64,000 nt of DNA, from positions 124,001 through 188,000 of the forward strand of contig FCOD02000003.1 of NCBI GenBank assembly GCA_001544655.2, written 5' to 3'. Under the pieces are notes generated by a model. The model did no database searches. It was not told where the DNA came from and worked only from the letters and a program-made list of their open reading frames with translations. The DNA comes from Caballeronia turbans (GTDB taxonomy: Bacteria; Pseudomonadota; Gammaproteobacteria; Burkholderiales; Burkholderiaceae). Of this stretch, positions 56,687 through 64,000 are shown piece after piece; the first letter of the stretch is position 1; every line of letters begins with the position of its first letter. Position numbers and translations under genes: made by a program.

Positions 56687-56716
56687 CGGGATGCGCTGAT
56701 TGTTCAGGGCATCCCG
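56687..56716 (-). terminator. Probable terminator between DUF499 and DUF3800 genes
   Basis: CGGGATGC (56687-56694) pairs with GCATCCCG (56709-56716). On the minus strand the stem lies 12 bp after the DUF499 stop; the following bases TCTTG are only a weak U-run, so termination may be partial. Confidence 0.5.
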
Positions 56717-56727
56717 CTTTGACTTAA

Positions 56728-59634
56728 TCATTCTTCAAAGTCTTTATTAACGAAATTGAGTTGTGTGCAATTTTCCCGGACCGCGCGTTGGAGGTTTTCG
56801 TCAAATTGGCCCTCAGTTTCGGCGCTGATTTCAATGGACACGCGAACCGTGGTGTCAGAGCGGCTGGCAAAAAGCATCAACACCTCATCGACGATTTCGC
56901 CAAATTCGAACCGCGCCCGCGCTGCGTCCAGGTTGACGGTTCCGAAGAAGCGGCGTTTTTGCGTGGAGGCCGGCGTAATTTGCTCACCGCCGTCTGGGTG
57001 CGTCGTCGAGTCATTCCCCGTCTTGCCGACGGTGCCGGACGAGGAGGAACCGGCGTCGGGTTCAGTGGCTTGCCCACCCGTTTGCCCTCCGGTGGTCTTG
57101 CCCGCGAGTTGCGCGGCTGCTTCCTCCGCGGCTTTCACGCGCGCGGCCTCTTCCTCGGCCAATTTGGCCGCGAACGCCGCGGCCGCTTGCGGCTCGATCA
57201 GTAGCAGCGTCTCGTCCAGGATGGGTGTCGTGGCCTTGCCGAACGAGAAGCCGGAGTAACGCCCGTCGTCTTGGCCGTAGGCGCAACCGAAGAAATCGCG
57301 CGCGCCCGCGCCGGCGGCGATGGTGGTCCGCAAAACCTCCGAATCGCGCAGCCGAGGGAGGTAGAGATAAGAGCAGCTCTTTTGCCAGACGTCGAGCGCG
57401 GACACTTCCACCGCCCCGTCCTTCCAAAACCAGCTGCGCATCATATTGGCCAAGTGGATTGGCGACCACTGCGTGATCAGAAGCTCGTTTTCTCTGAGGA
57501 GGCGCTCGATCTCTTGGGTGCGGTTCACGGCCGCCGGGTTGATTTGGAAATGCTCCCAGGCGACCTCGCTGACCCCGCTGCCGGGCGCGGCCTGTTGCAT
57601 CGGCGCGAGCAGCCATTTGTAGCATTCTTTGACCATGTGGCTGAGCGCCTCGGCCGCCGATTCAAGGCTTTTTTGTGCTTGCTTCGATTGCAGCTGGTCT
57701 AGGTTCAGCCGCGCTTCCTTGACATCCGCAACAATGCTTTGCCAAGCGAGGGTAGATCGAACCTGGTCTTTGAGGCGGCCTACGCTGTCGGCGTCCGCCG
57801 CGAGGAAAATCAGCCGGTTCTGCTTTTGCCGAGGCTGTTCGCCACGATTTTTCAAAATGTCAGTGGCGCGCTCGATGCCGGGGGCGCTCGCTGAGGGACT
57901 AAATCCCGCGGCCGGCGGCAGCACGACCAGTCGCAGCGACCAATCGTCGGGTATGTCGGCGCTGTGAGTAAAAACGTGGATGCCCGCGAATAGGCCGGGC
58001 GCAAACCGCAGCTTTTCGCGGATCACCGGCAGCACGTCGTCGTGGTCGTTGAAACGGCGCTTGCGGTCCTCCATTTCGCGCCGTAAGTTGGGTCGCGTGT
58101 CAAACCAATAGCGGTTGTTCGCGCTGTTGAGATATTGAAGCTTGTCGACAATGGCGCGAACGCCGTCCTTGTAATGCCCGATCACTTCGCGGGGTTGCGC
58201 GGCGCCCAGAAGCAGCCTTTCGAGTTCGAGCCCGCGATGGTGCTTGGCACCGCCGACGGTGCCCGCGTCCGGCGCGCTGCCCAAAAAGATCGTGCGAGCG
58301 AGGCGCCGGCAGGCCTGGATAGCGCCGAAAATGGGCTTGTGGCTGTCCATTTCGGTGGTGGCCGCGCGCTCCCCGTCGATATCGCGCTCCAACACGGGGT
58401 CCCAGCCCGGTGCCAAGTGATAAATCGCCTCGTTGCGGGTGTCCGCGTCGTAAAGCGGCAGGCTGGCAGGCTGAATCAACAGGTCGTTGTTGCCGTCTTT
58501 CCACAGCCGATGAATCGCCTTGGCCATGAATTTGAGCACACCGCGCGTCCGCTGAAAATTGTCGAGTGACGACCAGTCCTCATATAGCCGGTCGAAGACC
58601 TCCGGATGGATTGGATAGGCGCGCTTCAAGCGTTCGAGATAATGGCTGTCGCGGCTTTCGGGCGGAAAGTCGCCGCCGTTGGCCGCATACAGGTCCGCGT
58701 AGGCTCGGCACACCTCTTCGGCCGCGAGGCGGTCGTTGATGTCAGCGAAGAGGCGGCGACGCACGATCTCGAACGCCTCCTCGGTTGCAACGGGCTTCCA
58801 GAGCGCTTGCACGCGGCCAAAGTAATGTGACAGGGCGGCCAGCGCAGCCGCGCCCTTCTCACTGCCCGCTTCCTTCTCCGATTCCGGCAGGGAGGCCAAA
58901 AGCACCGCATTGGGCACCGCTTTCACGGCCTCGGTCAGGGCCTGGACGAAGGACAAGTTGGAGTCGAAGCTCCCGCCCGACACCGACTTCCCCTCGTCGA
59001 ACTGCCGCACATAAGCCACGAGCTCGTCGATGAGAATGACGCACGGTGCGTGTTGGGCCAAAAGTTGCGCGAGCACCTCCTTGCCGGGCGATGTGCCGCT
59101 CTCGTCGGCGCCCCTCACCTGCGCATACGCTTCGGCGCCGCCGAGCTGCCACGCGAGTTCGCCCCAAACTGTGTTTACATTGACGGCGTCGGCGCCTTTG
59201 CCGCGCCGCTGCGGTTGATTGGGCGACAAACGAATGCCATCCAACACGGCGATCCGCGCCTGGGGCAGCTCGGCGACGCCCGCCGCATCCAAGATGGGCG
59301 GAATGCCTTGCAGCGAGCTGGCGCTTCGCTCGCCCTTGGCCAGGTGATAGACGGCGAGCATGGTGTGGGTTTTGCCGCCGCCAAACGCCGTTTGCAGTTG
59401 GATGACGGGGTCGCCGCCGTTGCGGGTCAACCGTTTGACCACTGAATCGAGCAAAAGGCGCATGCCTTCCGTGACGAAGGTGCGCTGAAAAAACAGCTCC
59501 GGGTCCTGATACTCGGGCGACGCGGAGCCTTCGTGAACCCGCGAGATGTCGGCGGCAAACTCGGCTTGTTGGAAGGTGCCCTTCAAAACGTCTTCGTGCG
59601 GGACGGCAATTGCGCGCCAGTTTTTCAAGCTCAT
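56728..59634 (-). CDS. Anti-phage-associated DUF499 ATPase
   Basis: This protein of about 968 aa is a large P-loop ATPase. Walker A is [10 protein letters not shown] near residue 85 and Walker B is [15 protein letters not shown] near 205. The region [18 protein letters not shown] and [16 protein letters not shown] is typical of DUF499 and of BrxC/PglY-like proteins of BREX systems. A low-complexity linker (Ala/Glu/Gly/Thr) near residues 830-905 separates a C-terminal domain. ATG 59634 ([10 protein letters not shown]) is preferred over TTG 59658. It starts 14 bp after the DUF1156 stop. It probably powers the defence complex. Confidence 0.9.
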   Translation of the reverse strand: MSLKNWRAIAVPHEDVLKGTFQQAEFAADISRVHEGSASPEYQDPELFFQRTFVTEGMRLLLDSVVKRLTRNGGDPVIQLQTAFGGGKTHTMLAVYHLAKGERSASSLQGIPPILDAAGVAELPQARIAVLDGIRLSPNQPQRRGKGADAVNVNTVWGELAWQLGGAEAYAQVRGADESGTSPGKEVLAQLLAQHAPCVILIDELVAYVRQFDEGKSVSGGSFDSNLSFVQALTEAVKAVPNAVLLASLPESEKEAGSEKGAAALAALSHYFGRVQALWKPVATEEAFEIVRRRLFADINDRLAAEEVCRAYADLYAANGGDFPPESRDSHYLERLKRAYPIHPEVFDRLYEDWSSLDNFQRTRGVLKFMAKAIHRLWKDGNNDLLIQPASLPLYDADTRNEAIYHLAPGWDPVLERDIDGERAATTEMDSHKPIFGAIQACRRLARTIFLGSAPDAGTVGGAKHHRGLELERLLLGAAQPREVIGHYKDGVRAIVDKLQYLNSANNRYWFDTRPNLRREMEDRKRRFNDHDDVLPVIREKLRFAPGLFAGIHVFTHSADIPDDWSLRLVVLPPAAGFSPSASAPGIERATDILKNRGEQPRQKQNRLIFLAADADSVGRLKDQVRSTLAWQSIVADVKEARLNLDQLQSKQAQKSLESAAEALSHMVKECYKWLLAPMQQAAPGSGVSEVAWEHFQINPAAVNRTQEIERLLRENELLITQWSPIHLANMMRSWFWKDGAVEVSALDVWQKSCSYLYLPRLRDSEVLRTTIAAGAGARDFFGCAYGQDDGRYSGFSFGKATTPILDETLLLIEPQAAAAFAAKLAEEEAARVKAAEEAAAQLAGKTTGGQTGGQATEPDAGSSSSGTVGKTGNDSTTHPDGGEQITPASTQKRRFFGTVNLDAARARFEFGEIVDEVLMLFASRSDTTVRVSIEISAETEGQFDENLQRAVRENCTQLNFVNKDFEE

Positions 59635-59647
59635 GTTGGTTTTTCGC

Positions 59648-62506
59648 TCACAAATCAAATTGCGTTTGGGAGCCTACGGGCCCCGCTTCGTGCGCCGCGG
59701 CCTCGACGCCCAACCAAGAAGTGATCAACGCGTTGTAGCCGCGCGCCTCGTCCGCCCAGCTCTTGCGCTCGCATAGGGTGTAAAGGCGATAAGCCAAGCT
59801 GCGAATGCGTTCCGCCGATTCGGGCAGCCGCGCGAGGACGCGGCCCGCCGAGGTCTCGCCGTCCGATTGCAGGGCTCGAATCATTTGATGCAGCGCTTCC
59901 CACACCGGCGTTCGATTGTCGTGCTCGGGTGACCAATCGCTGGGGTATTCGCTCGTTTTGAGCAAGCGGACCCGCCCGCTGGCCGCCTCGATCACCCCGG
60001 CGTCGCGCACCCCGTCAACCGAGGTGCCCTTGGCTCTTGCCAAGACATCAGCCTTCCCAAACTCGCCCGCGGCCCAGCCCATTTCATCGAACCACGACAA
60101 GCAAAAATGCGTATCGGCGTCGAATTCATCGCCCCCTTCCGTTAGGACACGGTTGATGAGGGTGAGCGCGGTGTGCACGGACATGCGGCTGCCGTCGGCT
60201 TCCAAGACCGCCGCATATTTGGAGAACACGGCCATGCCCGGGCCGATCACGGCTTGTGCCAGATCGACGGGAGCCACGGGCGAGATGCCCTCCGAACCGC
60301 CGATCATCACCTCGACCGCTTCGCGCAGTTCGTCTTTGAGTTCGCGCAAAAAATCACGACGAGAAATCGTTGCCGCGTCGCGCTCGCGTTGCCGACAGAC
60401 CAGCACGATGCTGGACGCCAGCGCGTTGGTGCCCCGGCCGATCATCCGGTTGCCCAATTCCGTGCGCATCGGCCAGGTTCCGGTAATAGAAAATCCGGCC
60501 GTGAGGACCGCATCGAGGAACGTTTCCCATCCGGTGTTGCCCGTGCCGATGTCGGTGGTGTCGGATTGTTTGAAGGCGTAATAGATGGTCGTGGGAAACG
60601 CCGGGTGCGCATCCTCAGCCAAGCGCCGCATCGCCTCGGTCATCCCGCCGAGGAAAAATTGCTCGGCGGCGTCTTTGCCGCCGTGGCGGTAGGGCGTCGC
60701 GACGAGCTCTTCAACTTTAGGGGCGGCCATGCCGGAGAACAGTTCCGGCAGCACGGTCCGCAGCGTTCGCCGAAGCCAAACATAGAAAAAGTCCGACAGG
60801 TCCGCGTAGCCGATGTTGTCGTAATACGGCGGATCGGTCGTCACGATCTTTCCCGCGCTGATTGACTGCGTTGAGGCGTCCTGCTGCATGGCTTGCCCGC
60901 CCGCGCGCGCCGGCAGCCGCTCGACGACTTTGGCCACCCACTCCACGTTATTCATCCAATTGCCACTGGACTCGGAGAAGGGGTTTCCCTCAGCAAAATC
61001 CCATGTCATCGGCAAAGCCTGGCGCGCAAATGTGTTTCGCAGCGCCTCCATTTTGGGGCTGTTGTCCCACGAGCAAATGGTGGATCCTCGATCGACCGAG
61101 CGGCTTAGCGCAAACGACAAGTAGACGGCGATGGCCTCCCCATAAGCCGTGGCGCCGACGCCGCCCTCCGCGAGGCGGCGCTCGTCGTCTGCCACTCCGG
61201 CGCGGATTGCGTCCTGCCTCGCTTTGGCCGGAAGCTCCTGAACGAGCTCGGAGAGGGTGTTCAGCGCCACCAGCTGGCGCGCGGTGAACAGATCACTGAA
61301 CTTTGTGATGCCGTATCCGACGGTCCAAAAAGCTCGAGGGTCGTCCGGCAGCGCCGTCTGGGGGCTCCACGTGGCTTCCGCGCTGTTCGCCAGCGCTTCG
61401 TCCTCCGGCGTGGGCGGGAGGTATATTCGACCCCGCGGCCCTTCGGCGACGATGGCCATCAGCCTTTGGCCCATGTGGCCGGCCACGCCTTCGGCCTTGA
61501 TATACGCCGGCGAGATTGGGGAGTCGGACAAAATGCACCTAAAGTTCGCGCCTCGCGCGAGCTTGGTGCCGGTTTTGAGATGCTCGGGCGGGACGCCAGC
61601 TTTGATTTCAAAACGGTAGTCGCCGCCGCTAATGATCGGCTCGACATACGTCGCCTTTGTGGGCTTCGCCGACAGCACAAAGCTCGACGCGAGCGGAACG
61701 CGCGTCGACGAGAAGGCCGGGTTGGGGCTTCTGACGGTTCGGACCCACAGCCATGCGATGACCGTCGCTTCGCCCCCTCCGTTCTCTTTGGGGAGGCGAA
61801 CCTTTGGGTAGAGACGGCCAATGCGCGCGTGAGCTTGCTCGCGAACCCATGCGCCATAGCGGCGAACATCCTCGGCCAACCCTTGCGCCGCCCGATATCC
61901 AAGCGTCCGACTTTGGCCGCCTTGCGCCGGCTCCCCCACGGGCTCACGGTCCGCGAAACGCGGCGGAAACTCGATCATTGCTTTGTTGATCAGCGCGGCG
62001 ACTGGATTCAAATCGGACGCAAAGCTTTCGAGTCCGAGGCGCTGGGCTTCGAGCGGCAAGGCCCCGCCTCCTGCGAAGGGGTCGTGCGTCGCTGGCAGGC
62101 GAGAGGCATCGAAGAGCTCGGCCGCCTGAGGATGATTGCGGTTCAGCGCGCAGGTTTCACGCCAACTCTTCCATATTTCCTCCCGCGCTTCGTTGAGAAT
62201 CTCTTCGTTGCCCGAGTTTTCCCAAAGCACCAGCCGGCGGATCAAGTTGAAAAGTCGCTCCCGTTCCTCCTGAGCCTTTTCTTTATTCACGCCACGCTGC
62301 ATCGAGCGCTCAAAGCCGGGGTCATTGACCATCTGCGCAAAGATAACGGCCCGGGCGGCCGCCAGGGGGCGACGCGCCCACCAAAGGTGAAGCGTGGACG
62401 GATGCCCGTGGCGGATCGATTTCTCGCGAGCGGCCGCGGCGTTGATGTCGTCGAGCGGCAGCGCGACTTCGATGAGTTTTTTCGGTTTCTTAATGGGCGT
62501 GGTCAT
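59648..62506 (-). CDS. DUF1156 DNA methyltransferase
   Basis: This 952-aa protein has the DUF1156 N-terminus ([20 protein letters not shown] ... [20 protein letters not shown]), the SAM-binding motif [18 protein letters not shown] near residue 142 and the catalytic motif [21 protein letters not shown] near 560. DPPY indicates adenine-N6 or cytosine-N4 methylation. In the defence role it may mark host DNA, as in BREX/DISARM-type systems; the recognition site cannot be read. It lies between the DUF499 gene and the small protein gene, all tightly packed. Confidence 0.92.
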   Translation of the reverse strand: MTTPIKKPKKLIEVALPLDDINAAAAREKSIRHGHPSTLHLWWARRPLAAARAVIFAQMVNDPGFERSMQRGVNKEKAQEERERLFNLIRRLVLWENSGNEEILNEAREEIWKSWRETCALNRNHPQAAELFDASRLPATHDPFAGGGALPLEAQRLGLESFASDLNPVAALINKAMIEFPPRFADREPVGEPAQGGQSRTLGYRAAQGLAEDVRRYGAWVREQAHARIGRLYPKVRLPKENGGGEATVIAWLWVRTVRSPNPAFSSTRVPLASSFVLSAKPTKATYVEPIISGGDYRFEIKAGVPPEHLKTGTKLARGANFRCILSDSPISPAYIKAEGVAGHMGQRLMAIVAEGPRGRIYLPPTPEDEALANSAEATWSPQTALPDDPRAFWTVGYGITKFSDLFTARQLVALNTLSELVQELPAKARQDAIRAGVADDERRLAEGGVGATAYGEAIAVYLSFALSRSVDRGSTICSWDNSPKMEALRNTFARQALPMTWDFAEGNPFSESSGNWMNNVEWVAKVVERLPARAGGQAMQQDASTQSISAGKIVTTDPPYYDNIGYADLSDFFYVWLRRTLRTVLPELFSGMAAPKVEELVATPYRHGGKDAAEQFFLGGMTEAMRRLAEDAHPAFPTTIYYAFKQSDTTDIGTGNTGWETFLDAVLTAGFSITGTWPMRTELGNRMIGRGTNALASSIVLVCRQRERDAATISRRDFLRELKDELREAVEVMIGGSEGISPVAPVDLAQAVIGPGMAVFSKYAAVLEADGSRMSVHTALTLINRVLTEGGDEFDADTHFCLSWFDEMGWAAGEFGKADVLARAKGTSVDGVRDAGVIEAASGRVRLLKTSEYPSDWSPEHDNRTPVWEALHQMIRALQSDGETSAGRVLARLPESAERIRSLAYRLYTLCERKSWADEARGYNALITSWLGVEAAAHEAGPVGSQTQFDL

Positions 62507-62514
62507 CTAAACCT

Positions 62515-63036
62515 TCAAAAATCGTCATACAGGGACTCGTCATGGACGAGCCGTTGGCCGACTGCATGCAGCGCGCCGCGCGTGAGCGACTCAAAGATCG
62601 GGCTGGAATAGCCGTCGGCCCAGCGTTCGGCACGCAAAAGCGTGTGGACGTGGTGTCGCAATTCGAAAAAGGACCATGAGCCCACCGACTCCTCGACGCG
62701 TTCGCCTGGCTCGACCGTCGGTCCGCTCGGCGCGAAGTCCGTGCACACAAATCCGCAGGCATAGGTTCCTTCGACGAACAGCCGGTATTCCGGCAACGCG
62801 AAAAATTCCTCGTAGCGATCGAGGGGCAACCACTCGCGACTCGGCGTTGAAAAGTGGCGTAGCGCAGCCTTTTCCAAATGGTCGATCAGAAGCGCCAGCG
62901 CTCGCGCCTGGTATTCGTTGACCGCGCTGCGTTTGCTCGCCGGCCGCCTGCGGATACGCTGTTGACGAAGGCCCGTCGCGAGCGCGGGCGACTGCGCCGT
63001 CAATTCGTTGCTGTCCGTTTCACGCTCGGCGTTCAT
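62515..63036 (-). CDS. Uncharacterised small protein of the defence operon
   Basis: This 173-aa protein has a basic N-terminal stretch ([13 protein letters not shown] near residue 24), then [20 protein letters not shown] and a C-terminal part [20 protein letters not shown] followed by [20 protein letters not shown]. The C-terminal pattern (LR..V..LLRAER..GY..) is reminiscent of DUF6508-type domains; this is a weak visual match. It overlaps the helicase stop (ATGA) and ends 8 bp before the methyltransferase start, so it is a true operon member. Its role is unknown. Confidence 0.8.
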   Translation of the reverse strand: MNAERETDSNELTAQSPALATGLRQQRIRRRPASKRSAVNEYQARALALLIDHLEKAALRHFSTPSREWLPLDRYEEFFALPEYRLFVEGTYACGFVCTDFAPSGPTVEPGERVEESVGSWSFFELRHHVHTLLRAERWADGYSSPIFESLTRGALHAVGQRLVHDESLYDDF

Positions 63037-64000
63037 TCTCGGCCTCGGGCGCCTTTGCGCAATTTGGCGATGTCATAGTTGACACTGGTGGTCCCCCAAT
63101 CCGGCTCGCGCTGAAAAGGGTTTTGGATGTAAAGCGGAGGTTCCGCTGTCTCTCCGTCCACCATCACGATCGCCAAGAAAAATTTGTCGCCTTGGTTGAG
63201 GCCCTGAATGATCTCGTTGCTCGTGACGGTGATCGTCGTTTGGCCTTTGGCGCGCCCTTTGACTTCGATATGCCGGGGCTCAGACGTTGCGCCGTTGACC
63301 GCGGGCGGCTGAGAGGTGATGTCCCACCCAATGCACTGCGCGGACACGTCCTTAGTGGCGTTTCCCAACGCGTGCTCGGCGTCGAACACTGCTTGCATGG
63401 CGATCCGCTCGACGCGGCTGCGCGCCGCGGCGTCCACGGCCCAGGCCACGGTTTCCTCGGTCGGTTGTCGCTCGGCCCACAAAGCGGCCGGCAGCACGAG
63501 GGCGCCGCCGACGACCAAGGGCGTCGACGACACCACTTGCCGCATCGCCCGCAGCTCGCGCTCGCGGCTTTCCCGACGGGCGGTCAGCTCGTCGATTGTG
63601 CGCCGGACATTCTCCAACGGCAGCCGCGCGTCTTTGCCGGCCGCAAGATCCGCTTTGAGCTTGCTGTGCCGCTCCGACCAATGGTCGATCTCTTTGACCA
63701 GGCGCTCGTGAACGGCCGCCAACGTTTTGTCGACTTGCTGCTCTCGCCGTTGACGCGTCTCGGCCAAGTGCTCCGGCAACAGTTGCGTGGCCGCGTGCGC
63801 GATCGCTCGCGCTTCCAAATCGCGTTGAATCCAGGGCTGCGCCAGCACGTCTTGAACGCGCGCGCGGCCGGCGTCATCGATCGGAACCAAGTCCAAATGC
63901 GGCGCCCAACCGGCATTAGAAACAGCGCCCTGGGCATCGAGATAAACGAAGTGCAGGCGACGGGAAATGACGCGCTCGTCGGGCCCCGCCTCTTTGATGG
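63033..64000 (-). CDS. Defence helicase with C-terminal DUF3883 domain (5' part outside window)
   Basis: About 322 C-terminal codons are present; the frame is open to the window edge. A helical region ([20 protein letters not shown] ... [14 protein letters not shown]) leads to the DUF3883 domain: GWDITSQPP near the end, [20 protein letters not shown] with the Glu/Lys of a PD-(D/E)xK-like core, and [14 protein letters not shown]. Large SNF2 helicases with this tail are the usual partner of DUF1156 and DUF499. The helicase motifs themselves are beyond the window, so that part is inferred. Confidence 0.8.
   Translation of the reverse strand, partial: IKEAGPDERVISRRLHFVYLDAQGAVSNAGWAPHLDLVPIDDAGRARVQDVLAQPWIQRDLEARAIAHAATQLLPEHLAETRQRREQQVDKTLAAVHERLVKEIDHWSERHSKLKADLAAGKDARLPLENVRRTIDELTARRESRERELRAMRQVVSSTPLVVGGALVLPAALWAERQPTEETVAWAVDAAARSRVERIAMQAVFDAEHALGNATKDVSAQCIGWDITSQPPAVNGATSEPRHIEVKGRAKGQTTITVTSNEIIQGLNQGDKFFLAIVMVDGETAEPPLYIQNPFQREPDWGTTSVNYDIAKLRKGARGRE

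Overview
The window looks like a chromosome segment from a Burkholderiaceae betaproteobacterium, most likely Paraburkholderia, Caballeronia or a close relative. The evidence is the protein sequences, the high GC content, and the gene order DUF484 / dapF / lpxL with a divergent metK, and rlpA / rsmI / yraN / diaA / BON-lipoprotein / cytochrome c. The genus is inferred from gene content; no database was searched.

Region 1 (1-38.6 kb) is ordinary core and accessory chromosome. It opens with lysine/peptidoglycan and lipid A genes and metK. Next come redox and stress genes: an Old Yellow Enzyme, a PhyH oxygenase, MscS, an aldo-keto reductase and ferredoxin-NADP reductase. A soluble NarL-type two-component pair and an amino-acid permease follow. 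A seven-gene cox-type molybdo-flavoprotein operon (coxS-L-M, MoxR ATPase, VWA protein, CoxG, XdhC) covers 13.7-21.1 kb. After it are a Fur-boxed PepSY gene, srkA, two MFS exporters, a branched-chain amino-acid binding protein, HugZ, an H-NS-like protein, a CDF metal exporter, an Lrp regulator, and the rlpA/rsmI/yraN/diaA/BON/cytochrome c block. Three upstream regions have strong RNA secondary structure. The metK Shine-Dalgarno lies inside a perfect 14-bp stem. The cox leader has two overlapping hairpins. The long rlpA upstream region contains a three-way-junction fold.

Region 2 (38.6 kb to the window end) is a genomic island inserted at the 3' end of a tRNA-Ala(CGC). It starts with a tyrosine integrase. 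An HTH-like protein and a large serine recombinase follow, and two ParB/RepB-like genes overlap the recombinase gene end to start. From 44.5 to 55.7 kb is a sparse, lower-GC, phage-derived stretch with small ORFs, at least two visibly broken genes, a Rep-like protein, an HNH/NUMOD-type endonuclease, an antitoxin-like orphan, and three copies of a 16-bp near-palindromic intergenic site.

Region 3 (55.7-64 kb, still in the island) is a minus-strand operon that looks like an anti-phage system: the C-terminal end of a large DUF3883-type helicase (running off the window), a small uncharacterised protein, a DUF1156 DNA methyltransferase and a DUF499 ATPase. A DUF3800 protein lies beyond a probable terminator. 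The helicase-methyltransferase-ATPase combination is a recognised but poorly characterised defence-associated set. The small protein and the DUF3800 gene are the least understood parts here.
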